This document shows positions 46,394-59,745 of a DNA stretch of 64,000 bases, in pieces (position 1 is the first letter of the stretch; each line of letters opens with the position of its first letter). The stretch spans positions 2,339,745-2,403,744 of the forward strand of contig ML133442.1 in NCBI GenBank assembly GCA_003864495.1, written 5' to 3'. Below the pieces are notes generated by a model. That model made no database searches. It had not been told where the DNA came from and saw only the letters and a list, made by a program, of their open reading frames with translations. The position numbers and the translations under genes are program-made. Origin of the DNA: Nemopilema nomurai (lineage: Eukaryota; Cnidaria; Scyphozoa; Rhizostomeae; Rhizostomatidae).

Positions 46394-49374
46394 GTAAGAA
46401 TTGCTGCTTTGTACTCATTCTATCCCCTTGGTGTCATAGTGCTTACGGCGAAAATTGTGACTAGAACGCATTTTACGAATGTACCATTCCATCGTCTTGA
46501 TAAAAAGGTAGCGAAATATGCTTTTAGTTAAGCCAAATATCTGCGAGGAGAACTTGATGGCCTATGCGACGGGAACCTGATGATCGATGAGTCATTCCAA
46601 TTAACGTTAAGTGTGGCAGTCACCTTGAAATCATAGTGAGAACTATCTTTTACAGTAAGAGTTATACTGAAATTTATTGTACCATCAACCTAGGCTTCAT
46701 TGCTGATGTAAGAATGCTACCTGTATTTGCTCTTCTATTGAAATATGCCTATAGCTTTGTGAATTATTTTCATAAAATGCGATAACTAGACTTTCTTTCA
46801 ACTGGCCTTTTATCAACTCTTTTCAATGCAACAAGCTCTTGTCAGATAAATATCCGTTGTACTCCATTTATAATTATGGTTAAGAACATTTAGTAGATTC
46901 TTGTGATATGCATTATGATTCTGTCGGAGGAAAGTTCCACGCTTCAAGTACCTACGCTTCAAGTCAAAAGACTTCAATACTTTTCTTGAAAAACCATCTT
47001 GCATTACCTAACAGAAAAACCATCTCGTTTCTCGTATTGTGAGACTTTCAGTTAAAAGGATGACTGACGAATGCTTAATTAGACACAAATTTATATTTGC
47101 TCTGAGTGGTCGTTATCACAGCCAGCCAATTCTAACAAGCAACATCTCTATCTTTAATTAATGATTTAACAGGACTTAGAAATTTAGTTTCGGTGAAAAC
47201 GTAATGGAATAGAAAACGAGGTATTTCTCTGAACTTTCTATTCTTGAGCTTAATTTGAATTCCGTGCCCAAACGATTATCCACTAAAGTCTCTCGCTTTT
47301 CCCATTTGATAAGGGCTACCATGGACTATGGGGCTACAAGGGACTTCAGCTAAGTGTGGGCTAAAGTATCTTATTCCTTTGTGAACAACAATACAAAGAA
47401 GATTTGGCCATCTTTTCGTGAAGTTTATTTTGCCAATCGCAGAATGATCTGTAAATTCCTGCTTTCCTTACCCTTTTGGAAGAAAATACATTACTTTTAA
47501 CTTCGCTGTCACATCATTTTTAGCTTCTTTACTGAAAAATATGCTTCACAAAGGAGCCGTAAATCTGTCTGTTTTGGTCCAGACAAGAATCAATGTATAG
47601 ATGCTCCGTTAATTGTTCTGCTAAAGTTTGACATGTCCCTCTCGAATTACAAAGCTCAGATACGCTAGGAATCGTGTAACCTATTCATTTTGGTTCATTA
47701 GTTTGCGGATAAATATAAATACACAACATGAAGACTTTATAATGAAATTTCGATGTATTCTAGATTCCCAACAAGTGCGTGCTTTGTTCAAACAAATGTG
47801 GAACTGTGGTCTCATGTGATTACAGAAAGGTGGTCACATCAAGGTGACCGCTATCATGGCTTCAGAAAACAAGTCCATTGCTCGATCACTCCTTTTTAAA
47901 GCAGTGATTGAAGTGGCGGTTTGTTTCAGCAAGAATTGGTACTCGAATGCATTCAATATAATGTGACAAGAATTTACTGTCTCATGTGTAATTTATGCGG
48001 AGGCTTAGATCCGCCCCTGTTTTCCCTACCATCAATGAGGGTTCACTTTTCCTTCCAGTACTGATATACCGAAAAGGCAGCAACCGCAACTTTTTCAAAG
48101 CATTAACCGCTTCTCTTTCCTGAGTGTGCGGAAATTTGATTGAATAAAAGCAATTATTGAATAAAGGTATTTGACAAACACTCTATGATATCCATTTCAG
48201 TAGAAGGGCAAAAAACAATCAAATGTAAAAAAACTTGAGCTAAGACTTTTGTTCTCGATATAGATTTTTGGTCTTTTCAGTCCATATTATTGCATAAGAT
48301 TTCTGGAAGATTATGGTTTGCAGAATGCAACATACAATATAATTTGCTACATAGTACGCGAGAAATACCAAAAAGATGTGAATAAATGAAAAGTTGTTGT
48401 AGTTTGCAGACAGCATTCTAGTCCTAGTAAAGCGAGTATTGCATTAAAATGCCATCGTCACGCAAGCTATACTTTCCTTAAGATGGTGGTAAAACCGCCA
48501 AAGAAACGTTTGATTTCTGGCGTTGCTTCTTGACAAATATGGCATTCATGAAGGTCTCTTGACAGTGATGTGGCTGGACCATTTTGGTTGGGTGGCGTTT
48601 AGAAAAAAAGTGGCCAACTTTACTTTTCTGACCAACTTTTTCTCCACAGAAGGTTTCGAGATTTCGAGTACTGAAGACTAAACCTTACTACTCTAAAATG
48701 CTCGGGTGCAGGTAGGAGATATGCTGGAAAATGAAGGAAAAGATTGGAACACTGGAATTGACGACAGCTCACATAGTGTAGTGGAATTGGGTGTTGAAAC
48801 GCTCTAATCCTGACAAATATGATATAAATCTGTAATTTGGCACAGATGTTCTATTCTATGTTAGATATGACAAAAAAGCCCCATTAATTGGGAATTGGAA
48901 ACCCCATATATGGGCGAGCCCCATAGTGGCCAACCGACAACAGGGAATCAAATCTTTTTTTCGCCAAAACTACATAACATGTACATCTTCTGAAAGGAAA
49001 TGCATTATGTACAACTTTTTTAAACATGTTTACCGTTAGTAAGTGAGTTCAATTAAAAGGTGGAATAAAGAAAAGGCCAAGCGAATATTGAAATGGCGCG
49101 CAGATAATTATGCAATAAATGGAATGTGTGCCTTATGTAACTGAAGGTAAGGATGAAAGGACTGAAAACACAGACCCGAGTCAGTGAAGAAAGAGATTTT
49201 TCTGACTTGCAAAGGTACGTTTTATCAATTAGTGCTGGTGATACTATGTGATTAAATGTAATAAAGTTTGGAGCATTTTAAGTCGAAAGGTATTTATGAT
49301 AGACGTCCATAATAGACGCAGTGTTAACTTCTTCTTTAGCTACTTGAATAATCCCCTATTGGTACAGTCTTGGT

Positions 49375-49758
49375 TCATTGTGACTGCAGAAGAATGTTGG
49401 TTGACACAAGAAAGGCGTCTACAGCAGATCCTCCAAGAAAGAAGCTACAATCTCTGCCAAAAGTAATTGGAACACCTTGAACATTAAGTGATTTTTCAAC
49501 CCCCGTTCTATTCCTGTGTCTCCTTTTAGGTTGCAACCCCTTCCCCCTAAAACATTGTTGGATCGTTAGGTGAAAGCCATAGCTATATGTAAATTCATCA
49601 CTTGAGTTTGTAGAGTTATTTTCTTTTGCGCTACACAACATTGTTTGAGGGGCGAGGTGATTAAGCACGCTGCGCGATGCGTAAATTAGAGCAAGTGTTC
49701 CAAGACTTTTGGCAGAGATTGGAGTATGTTTTCTCTGCTCCACAGTAGCTAAGCGCAA
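49375..49758 (-). other. Hypothetical 127-codon ORF, unit 3
   Basis: This is the unit 3 counterpart, nearly identical to the unit 2 version and intact. No family is recognised. Confidence 0.2.
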
Positions 49759-50053
49759 GGGTTCAATTCAGAACTATGCCTTTATTGTCAATACTCATTT
49801 CTCGATGGGTGAGCAGAGTTGATGAAAGGGGTACATGCGCGTCTGCTCACATGCAATAATCTCATTTTTATATTATTTTTGTCGGGGTAAAGCCGTAATT
49901 CTACTACACTAACAAGCTCCAGGAGAGCAACATATTTTGCTAATTCTTTAAATTTTAAAGCAGACATTCGAAACATTTGAAAAATAATTTTGAATCGGAC
50001 ACTTTTTTTATCGAATAAGCAAGAGGTAGTCTCACCTTTACCGATTCCCTTAA

Positions 50054-52348
50054 AGTGCATATGACACGAAAATTTTATTCGCTTAAACTATCAACTAAAC
50101 ATCGCTGGTAACGATGGTGAACTTCGATTTTTCATTTTCGACGTACTTTTCTCGAAAATCGGGGTTTTCTGACACTCACTTTGGCCAAAATGTGTCATAA
50201 GAAAAACGCGGTCGGGCAGGCGGTCACATGACCTCTGTGACGTAAAGTGGTTGTGTATCGTTCAAATAGAACTGAGCTGCTGTATGGTTTGACTATGTGA
50301 TGGCACAACTGTTCTCCCCCAGAGGGGTTTTTTGCATTATTATTACTCAAGCAATGTCTGAAAACTGCTGCACCAACAGAAGCTCGATGCATTGTTTAAC
50401 TTTGCACAAGTTTTGACGTTCTCCTCGATACCTGTTTTTGACACCAGAAACACCAAAACATTCCTTTGATGAGATGCTGTACCTTCAGTCCGCAAACCAA
50501 AACAAGACGAAGAGCTTGGCAAGCGTCAAAAGCTCATGGTGAGTAATATGTTTGATATTGTTTTGGATAACTGCCTATCAAATTCCTATTGTTTTACACC
50601 TGAAGTACGTTGTCGATGATGCCACATAAACACCGGGGGCACCCACATAATACTTTTTATGTGAATGCGCAGTGCTTCATTCCTGTACCAGTGTCGTTGT
50701 GAACTCCCTTCATAGAAAGTTTTTTTACAAACTATTTATGTGTATCCAAGAAAAATTTTGGACGATATTTGGAAAATCCAAATTGAACATTCACATAAAG
50801 GGTAGTCGGAGATTTCATAACAAACCAGGCAGTGTCGTCAGAACGAAATTCATTTTCTGGGGGGGGGGGGTCTGCCTATTGTATTGCTTCCCCGCCAGTA
50901 CACTATTTTAAGGCATATATAGTATTGGGGGCTCCAGACTCCTGCTTCTGATGGCCTTGACAGATACTAGAAGTTCCTGGTAACTGGACAATCTACTACA
51001 TTAGGCACTCCTTGCCTCACCAATGTCAATGTCAGCATTTTTGTACATTAAAACATCCCTGATGTTAATTTTTTCAGTTAGTTTTGATAACTTTCTAAAA
51101 TAATTGCAATACATAATCAAACTAATTCAATATCTCCTGTAATGTTTAAAATATTTAATTAAAACTTTCTTGGGTACAGATGCAAAATTCAAGCGAGAAA
51201 ATTGATTAACAAAAACAAAACATGTGTACATATTTATTTCTCTTTATTATTTTCATTTTATAGCTTTCACATTTCAAGTTTATTGTTAGGTAAACGTGAT
51301 TCACAAGTATTTGTTAAAAACCAGTACGAAATATCCTCCACAGCTCATAAAAGGAACAAACATTGATGAGAGACCATCGACTACTGAGGCGACAAGTTTA
51401 TCCGATGTTGCATCCACTTCAACTGCAAAAGTAGAAACAGAAAGCCAGATAAGCGACTTCGTAACTTGAAGAGCCTGACCAAAAAGAGCGTGATTTTTGG
51501 ATTCAATGTACACCCGGTCCGTGATGCCCTCAAAAACAAGCTTCCGATACGCCGCAGTACAAGCTTCCCATGGACTTCCTTGGCAGCATCGGTACTCCCT
51601 TGCACCAACAAGAAGCCCAGTTTGACACTTACCACACACACACCTAAGAATTAATAACAATCAAAATATAAACCAACCCCAAGCCGTTTTCGTTTTGGCA
51701 AGTCATATTTTAACTTTGCCCACAAAACTCATCAGCCTAGGCTAGGCCATTTTTGGAAAACTTTTATCAGGTTATGGTACCTGAAAACAGCCACGATGCA
51801 AAGCGAATACGGAACTACTTTAAAACTCAATGACGATTTATCCTACTCACCATTCATTCAGAGGAATATTCGCCGTCAAGCAGTTGGGAAGGCCGTATCC
51901 TCATCTTCTGCCTGGTCTCTTTCGATTGCCGTGCCAGCTTCGCCTGGCTCCGCGTCCGAATTTCCCCCGAAACGAATTGTTCGTTCTGGTATGGTAAAAA
52001 AGCCCACCAGAAGCACCTATAAGCTCTTCTTGTTCACTTTCTTCGAAAACTGAAGCCATCGAGCTCTAACATTCGCTGTCCGACACGATTACATGGTCGC
52101 AAGTAAAATTCCGCCGTACTGTTTCTTGTTAGGAAGCAATCTAAACTTTTCACTAACACAACTACTTTACGTCACTTCCTGTCAAACTCGACCCAATCCC
52201 TTATGACAGATTTTGAAGCAAAAAATCGACTTTGAAACAGCTGTAACTACGAAAGTACACGTCTTTCGAAAATTTTAAGGTTATTTTCGTAATCAGCGTA
52301 CTCGATTTAGTCAGACGGTGAAATAAAAATTTTCGTGTCATATGCACT
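50054..52348 (-). mobile_element. TIR DNA transposon, unit 3 copy A
   Basis: Same inverted termini and the same TTAA/ATAA flanks as in unit 2, so the insertion predates the split of units 2 and 3. It is about 200 bases longer because it keeps a segment (about 50670-50920, including a run of 12 G at 50859-50870) that unit 2 has deleted. Confidence 0.88.
51480..51643 (-). pseudogene. Exon 2 cysteine domain, unit 3 copy A
   Basis: Same acceptor and CVCGKCQ start as in unit 2, with the REYRCCQ and KLVFEGITDRVYIESKN stretches intact. A two-base insertion near 51486 changes the downstream frame. Its upstream exon 1 in this copy is frameshifted, so the gene is broken. Confidence 0.6.
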
Positions 52349-53579
52349 ATAAGTCAAAGTTGTGTCTTTTCTAGGTAGTTTCAAGCACAGATAACATTCT
52401 ACTTCTTCAATTTCCAACAGTTTCTGTCGCATGAAAAGGGAATAGCATAACCTTTCTTCGTCGATTTACAGCTGCAATGTGATTCTGGCTGTCATCCCGT
52501 CTCCATTTTCTCGTGTGCACGGGGTTTTCTTTTCTTTCAAATCTTCTTTACGCTTGGGCAAATGGTGGTCGACCTTTAGTCAGCAAATGTCTCACCATAA
52601 GTTCGAAATGATGGAGTTTTACCAGTGTAATATGCCTCTTTCCACAGCATTTGGAAACTAGCGCAGGCAACAACATCAAATTTTACGCTCCGTGCGCTAC
52701 GATTCTTGGCCTGCGCGCAATAGACCCTGCTTAGTATTCAAGTGGTGATCAAAAGTCCCCACCTTATGTTTTAATTAAACTACGAGACAGGTCAATGAAG
52801 CCTTTGGCAAATCGGGCTAAATTGGAGAATAGAGTGTCGTTTGTAACGCTGGCTGAAGAAGGACAAGGATAATATTCGACAAAATACTTAACTAGCAATA
52901 TATTGTGTTAACTAGCAATACCAGAAACAATTACCGTCGTGGAATATATCAGCTTTTGAGATCTATCTAATAAGCACTGAAGAAATTTTTCATACACAGG
53001 GCCTCTGACTCAAGTTTTGAAGTAGAGGGTGGCCAAATTTGTCTTTAGCCACACCCTTTCTGTACCACGCCCCAGAGACAAGCTGCTGGGTCTTCAGTTT
53101 AATTTATGCTCTTTTTCAAAAGTTTGGTTTGCTTTTCTTAATAATTATTGACTCATCGTGTGAGAACTTTAGCTTTTTGGAAAAGCAAAATAATACGGGA
53201 AGCAAAAAGGTTAATCAAATAACAAGCAAATGTTAACCATAGATTTTATGACAATCTGATTTCTTGAAAGTACCAAATGAATGGTACCACTCTTAATGCA
53301 ATGACACAATTTGATCCCCTGCGTTACAATATTCAGCTCATCCTGATTGTAACGAAATCCGTGCAGGTTAACTGAATATAACTATGAAGGTAAGTCAGTC
53401 GTGATTCAGGATATGAGGAATACAGGCGTACAAACCAGGGTCTCTTATTAGCGTATGTGATATGCTTGCATTGCATATACATTCTGCAGAAATGCACGGA
53501 TTTAAACTGAAGTCAACAATCAAGTATGGATCCTGTAACAAAATATTTCAAACTTGCAAAATGTGGGAGGAAGCAATTA

Positions 53580-53968
53580 CTCGCTTTTTTTATAAGGAAC
53601 CTACCACAAGGCCTAGTTCCAAAAGTTCCTTATTCGTACACCTCAAGTCATCAGATTTTAGTACCAAAAGTTCCTTAAAAGTTCCTTAATTTTCAATGCA
53701 CATCAATAAGCTTTAACACTGGCGGCGAGATAGAATATGCGGAAACTACTCGATGAAGCACTTGACACACGAATAGCAAACAATCTATGCGAGTATTGGC
53801 TGCAAATGAATGGAACGGGCTTTTTAGCTCTTGATGCTCGCAGTTATAAAAAAATTACAAATCGAAAAGTTCTTTAGGGATTTCGTTTTTAGTAGTATAA
53901 GTTCTTTAAAATACTTCGGCCTTCTTCATGTAGGTTCCTTATAAAGTGGTTCCTTATAAAAAACCGTG
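53580..53968. mobile_element. TA-flanked MITE, unit 3 copy A
   Basis: Same insertion as in unit 2, with a contracted internal AAAAGTTCCTT tract and one change at the left tip (CTCG for CACG). Confidence 0.9.
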
Positions 53969-54246
53969 TACATGGATTCATGTGTCCTTGGGTGCCCGAA
54001 ATGTGTCCAGAATTAAAATCAAATCTCCTAGATGGCTTTGATAGTATTTTGGAAACCCTAGGATTTGGCGTGTACTCGCTTCGTCCTCTAGTTTGTGGTT
54101 AACTTCAGAAAAAGAAGCAAAATGCCCTTCAAGCAGTGGTAACAGCAATCAGAAAAAGAATGGCGAGGGAGAGTTTCAGGACCATTCCCTATAACTTAAA
54201 CGAATCCTTAAATTTTTCTGCTATTTTCTCAATCTGGTCATTTCTG

Positions 54247-54352
54247 ATCAATCAAAACCACTTTTAAAGTTGATCCATCCAGCCCACTTTTAAAGTTCAT
54301 CAATCCAACCAACATTAAAACGCGATCCATCGAACACACTTTTAGAGTTTAT
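54247..54352 (-). repeat. 26-bp minisatellite, left inverted array, unit 3 copy A
   Basis: Near-identical to 29765-29870. It lies in the first copy of the unit 3 internal duplication. Confidence 0.85.
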
Positions 54353-54505
54353 CCATCCTGGTTTTCAATGAACTGTATAATATAAGAAACAGGTTTGAGT
54401 CCTGAAGCCGGAAAGAGCTGGTAAAGTCTGGCTTTCAGTATGCCATTCTTAGTTAGTATGATCCATCACAGACTAGGTATCTTCGCGTTAAGCTAACAAG
54501 TGTCA

Positions 54506-55201
54506 TAAACCAACCCCAAGCCGTTTTCGTTTTGGCAAGTCATATTTTAACTTTGCCCACAAAACTCATCAGCCTAGGCTAGGACATTTTTGGAAAACTT
54601 TTATCAGGTTATGGTACCTGAAAACAGCCACGATGCAAAGCGAATACGGAATTTCTAACTTTAAAACTCAATGACGATTTATCCTACTCACCATTCATTC
54701 AGAGGAATAATTCCTCGCCGTCGATCAAGCAGTTGGGAAGGCCGTATCCTCATCTTCTGACTGGTCTCTTTCGATTGCCGTGCCAGCTTCGCCTGGCTCC
54801 GCGTCCGAATTTCCCCCAGACGAAACGAATTGTTCGTTCTGGTATGGTAAAAAAGCCCACCAGAAGCACCTATAAGCTCTTCTTGTTCACTTTCTTCGAA
54901 AACTGAAGCCATCGAGCTCTAACATTCTCTGTCCGACACGATTACATGGTCGCAAGTAAAATTCCGCCGTAGTGTTTCTTGTTAGGAAGCAATCTAAACT
55001 TTTCACTAACACAACTACTTTACGTCACTTCCTGTCAAACTCGACCCAATCCCTTATGATAGATTTTGAAGCAAAAAATCGACTTTGAAACAGCTGTAAC
55101 TACGAAAGTACACGTCTTTCGAAAATTTTAAGGTTATTTTCGTAATCAGCGTACTCGATTTTGTCAGACGGTGGAATAAAAATGTTCGTGTCATATGCAC
55201 T
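54506..55201 (-). mobile_element. TIR element right end, unit 3 copy B (truncated)
   Basis: Only the right third of the element, beginning inside the intron at ATAAACCAACCCC and ending CGTGTCATATGCACT. It was created by the 2.84-kb tandem duplication, not by transposition: its left side joins unrelated sequence at GTGTCA. Confidence 0.85.
54692..54912 (-). pseudogene. Exon 1 orphan, unit 3 copy B
   Basis: This exon 1 is open from ATG to donor as in unit 2, but it has no exon 2 because the duplication breakpoint falls in the intron. If transcribed it would splice into whatever lies beyond 54505. Confidence 0.6.
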
Positions 55202-56442
55202 ATAAGTCAAAGTTGTGTCTTTTCTAGGTAGTTTCAAGCACAGATAACATTCTACTTCTTCAATTTCCAACAGTTTCTGTCGCATAAAAGGGAATAGCAT
55301 AACCTTTCTTCGTCGATTTACAGCTGCAATGTGATTCTGGCTTTCATCCCGTCTCCATTTTCTCGTGTGCACGGGGTTTTCTTTTCTTTCAAATCTTCTT
55401 TACACTTGGGCAAATGGTGGTCGACCTTTAGTCAGCAAATGTTTCACCATAAGTTCGAAATGATGGAGTTTTACCAGTGTAATATGCCTCTTTCCACAGC
55501 ATTTGGAAACTAGCCCAGGCAACAACATCAAATTTTACGCTCCGTGCGCTACGATTCTTGGCCTGCGCGCAATAGACCCTGCTTAGTATTCAAGTGGTGA
55601 TCAAAAGTCCCCACCTTATGTTTTAATTAAACTACGAGACAGGTCAATGAAGCCTTTGGCAAATCGGGCTAAATTGGAGAGTAGAGTGTCGTTTGTAACG
55701 CTGGCTGAAGAAGGACAAGGATAATATTCGACAAAATACTTAACTAGCAATATATTGTGTTAACTAGCAATACCAGAAACAATTACCGTCGTGGAATATA
55801 TCAGCTTTTGAGATCTATCTAATAAGCACTGAAGAAATTTTTCATACACAGGGCCTCTGACTCAAGTTTTGAAGTAGAGGGTGGCCAAATTTGTCTTTAC
55901 CTTTTCTGTGCCACGCCCCAGAGACCTTGCTTGCCAAGACAAGCTGCTGGGTCTTCAGTTTAATTTATGCTCTTTTTCAAAAGCTTGGTTTGCTTTTCTT
56001 AATAATTATTGACTCATCGTGTGAGAACTTTAACTTTTTGGAAAGAAGCAAAATAATACGGGAAGCAAAAAGGTTAATCAAATAACAAGCAAATGTTAAC
56101 CATAGATTTTATGACAATCTGATTTCTTGAAAGTACCAAATGAATGGTACCACTCTTAATGCAATGACACAATTTGATCCCCTGCGTTACAATATTCAGC
56201 TCATCCTGATTGTAACGAAATCCGTGCAGGTTAACTGAATATAACTATGAAGGTAAGTCAGTCGTGATTCAGGATATGAGGAATACAGGCGTACAAACCA
56301 GGGTCTCTTATTAGCGTATGTGATATGCTTGCATTGCATATACATTCTGCAGAAATGCACGGATTTAAACTGAAGTCAACAATCAAGTATGGATCCTGTA
56401 ACAAAATATTTCAAACTTGCAAAATGTGAGAGGAAGCAATTA

Positions 56443-56829
56443 CACGCTTTTTTTATAAGGAACCTACCACAAGGCCTAGTTCCAAAAGTTCCTTATTCGT
56501 ACACCTCAAGTCATCAGATTTTAGTACCAAAAGTTCCTTAAAAGTTCCTTAATTTTCAATGCACATCAATAAGCTTTAACACTGGCGGCGAGATAGAATA
56601 TGCGGAAACTACTCGATGAAGCACTTGACACACGAATAGCAAACAATCTATGCGAGTATTGGCTGCAAATGAATGGAACGGGCTTTTTAGCTCTTGATGC
56701 TCGCAGTTATAAAAAAATTACAAATCGAAAAGTTCTTTAGGGATTTCGTTTTTAGTAGTATAAGTTCTTAAAATACTTCGGCCTTCTTCATGTAGGTTCC
56801 TTATAAAGTGGTTCCTTATAAAAAACCGT
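56443..56829. mobile_element. TA-flanked MITE, unit 3 copy B
   Basis: Second copy of the same insertion, in the duplicated 2.84-kb segment. It retains the original CACG left tip. Confidence 0.9.
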
Positions 56830-57116
56830 GTACATGGATTCATGTGTCCTTGGGTGCCCGAAATGTGTCCAGAATTAAAATCAAATCTCCTAGATGGCTT
56901 TGATAGTATTTTGGAAACCCTAGGATTTGGCGTGTACTCGCTTCGTCCTCTAGTTTGTGGTTAACTTCAGAAAAAGAAGCAAAATGCCCTTCAAGCAGTG
57001 GTAACAGCAATCAGAAAAAGAATGGCGAGGGAGAGTTTCAGGACCATTCCCTATAACTTAAACGAATCCTTAAATTTTTCTGCTATTTTCTCAATCTGGT
57101 CATTTCTGATCAATCA

Positions 57117-57212
57117 AAACCACTTTTAAAGTTGATCCATCCAGCCCACTTTTAAAGTTCATCAATCCAACCAACATTAAAACGCGATCCATCGAACACA
57201 CTTTTAGAGTTT
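57117..57212 (-). repeat. 26-bp minisatellite, left inverted array, unit 3 copy B
   Basis: Second copy of the left array, in the duplicated 2.84-kb segment. Confidence 0.85.
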
Positions 57213-57497
57213 ATCCATCCTGGTTTTCAATGAACTGTATAATATAAGAAACAGGTTTGAGTCCTGAAGCCGGAAAGAGCTGGTAAAGTCTGGCTTTCAG
57301 TATGCCATTCTTAGTTAGTATGATCCATCACAGACTAGGTATCTTCGCGTTAAGCTAACAAGTGTCAACCTATCATGGGAAGAGGTTTAGCAGGGTTTCT
57401 GCAAAAAGCTTTTACTTTCGACAAGAACCAATGATGTATTCGTGTTAAAGCTCGGATCTCTGCTGAAACTGGTTGCTTTTAGCAGGAGCCAAGAATC

Positions 57498-57782
57498 ATG
57501 CAATGTGTGTTGTATGAGTCCAAGTATCTGTTCTTATGGGAACGCTGTCCTAATTGTATACATCCTGAAACGAAGTTTTTCTTCAGCAAAAGGACAGCAG
57601 CAAAAACGAAGTTTTTCCAACAGCTGGACAGTTGCCTTGCGAATTTCCTAGAAGGGACTTCATACGATGACTTTATATCGTATTTCATTGAACGAGCAGT
57701 GAGCTTTTTATTCAGAATATACAAGCAATTACGAACTTTGTTCATTATAATGTATTGTAATTCATTATTGTGCTTTTCGTGA
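57498..57782 (+). other. Hypothetical ORF, 94 codons, unit 3
   Basis: Counterpart of the ORFs at 4786 and 30149, retaining the full PNCIHPETK stretch. No family is recognised. Confidence 0.2.
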
Positions 57783-59114
57783 TCAGATGTGAAGTATCAA
57801 TGACCCAAAGCTAAGCATTTTTGCAAAATATTTAACGTTTTTTGCTTAACTAGTTTAATTTGGGCTACTGCAATTTGTAGGACTTGATTTTTTTTGTAGA
57901 CAATGTACATCGAGTTTGAAAATTCAGTTTTTCTCTGATGAAAGCAAAGCTGTTTTCTCGAAGGATTCAAATTTGGACAAAGTCGAAGAAAAAAGGAGAT
58001 TGATGAATGATTATCCTGAATGCTTTTCTTCTCCGATGCAAATGTCGGCAATCATGATCAGAAGGTGGCACATTTGCCTGCCCTTCTTTTCATTTGCCTT
58101 GCCATCCGTTTGCAATATATTTCTTCGTCTTCTTTTTCTTCATTCCGCCAGCTCCTGCGAAGCATGCCAACCGCCGGAGGAGCCTTGAACTTCTTTTTCC
58201 ATTCTCAACTTCATAGGAACATCTTCTGTTCATTTGCATCCATTTTACAGACTATGCTAACAATTGCAAAGTTTTCAAAGAACTTCTTGCCACCTTTTTC
58301 ACATCGTAAACTTTTTCACATCTACTTCTTTTGCTCCTCCGAAGGAACATAACTGCCAAGAAATCAAGTTAATCAAATTTCGCCGAATTTTCTACACATT
58401 TTACAAAGCCAAAATGTTCCGTGAATTGTTCCAAAGAAATCTGGTACAATATACTGTATATGAGAAGCTAGGCTTTTTTACAAAAGCATCATTGCCATTT
58501 CAAATATAACTCAACCGGAGACTTGCCAATTAATTTCTTCTGCAACAATGCACTGCAAAAATTATGCCTATTCATGCCCAACAACAATTGTGATAAAATC
58601 AATTATTATATTAAAGAAAAAAACACTTGATACTTTAATTTTTATAAAGTCGATTCTAATATTTTAAAACTTTGCAGGTTGCACATACAAATCTGGCAAA
58701 GAATCGACACAAAATTTGTTGCTACCTGAAACAAAATAATGACATTTACTCATATGGATCTTTATCTCCTTCTTTTAGATCGTTTCGTGTTGGGCATAAA
58801 CGTTTGCGTAAAAGGAATTTACCAGTACAGCCTCACAAATAAAGTGAGGTATTGTTCTTGGACTGCACTTACAATTTAAAGACATGGCATTTTGACTAAA
58901 TAATACATTTTTTGCTTCAGAATGAGAAACTTGCACCAGAAAAAGTTATGACATTCCTTTGGCTGCAATTTTATAAACAAAACCCTCTATACCAAAACGA
59001 AACAGTTTATTTTACATTTTAATTATTTATGTTAAATATTTCTAATAAACCCTCTTCAAATATGAAATTTAGAAGCAAAAAATTTCTCCGGTTCACAGCC
59101 TTGAAGCCGTCAGT

Positions 59115-59420
59115 TCCACTAGACTCTGATTTAGCAAAGTTTTGGCTTTCTTGAGTGTTTTTTCACAACTTTGTTGAGAGTAATTAAACCATGATCTTCG
59201 AAGTAGATGTTTGTATCATCAACAGAAAGGGAGGACGAAATCTTGGAAGACGATATGGGAAGATCATTAATGAAATTAGAAGCAAAAGGGGCCCAAGGAC
59301 AAACCCTTGGAGCATACCAAAAATAAAACTCAAATGGCTAGAAATGAAACCATTTACAGATTTATACTGACTTCGGTTAGTAAGATAAGAGCTAAACCAC
59401 CCAGAGCTGTCCTTTGAATA
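59115..59420 (-). pseudogene. Decayed LINE reverse transcriptase fragment, unit 3
   Basis: Counterpart of the unit 2 fragment with the same inserted bases before GGGGCCC (about 59285-59295) and the same frameshifted motifs. Confidence 0.7.
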
Positions 59421-59437
59421 CCATCATGTTCCAAATT

Positions 59438-59745
59438 GGATTGATCAATTTCAAAAGTGGGTTGGATTGATCAATTTTGAAAGTGGGTTGGATTGATCAA
59501 CTCTAAAAGTGTGTTCGATGGATCACCTTTCAAAAGTGGGTTGGATTGATCAATTTCAAAAGTGGGTTGGATTGATCAACTTTAAAAGTGTATTCGATGG
59601 ATTACCTTTCAAAATGGGTTTGATGGATTGCGTTTCAATGTTGGTTCGATTGATCAACTTTAAAAGTGGGTTGGATTGATAAATTTCAAAAGTGGGTTGG
59701 ATTGATCAATTTCAAAAGTGGGTTGGATTGATCAACTTTAATAAG
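59438..59745 (+). repeat. 26-bp minisatellite, right array, unit 3
   Basis: About twelve copies with the same specialised subunits as unit 2, but without the fourfold 156-bp amplification. It ends at the shared AATAAGGCGGTACC. Confidence 0.9.

Larger units (their letters stand above)
23109..47437 (+). repeat. Large tandem segmental repeat, unit 2
   Basis: This is the second copy, about 24.3 kb. Relative to unit 1 it gains the TIR element (25740-27833), the MITE (29066-29483), a long higher-order minisatellite (31983-32680), and the 5' LTR side of the copia element (41803-42420). It loses about 350 bases matching 11580-11935, two structured-RNA monomers and one exon duplicate. Its anonymous stretches (23109-25060, 27840-29000, 29880-31680, 32690-34360, 35020-38500, 45840-47437) match those described for unit 1. 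Confidence 0.95.
51668..57365 (+). repeat. 2.84-kb tandem duplication inside unit 3
   Basis: Sequence from AAACCAACCCCAAGCC (51670) to AAGCTAACAAGTGTCA (about 54505) is repeated to about 57365. AACCAACCCC recurs 2837 bases apart. The junction, GTGTCA|TAAACC, joins two sites not adjacent elsewhere and shows no more than one or two bases of overlap. The second copy ends where unit 1 and 2 order resumes (CAACCTATCATGGG). Confidence 0.93.
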
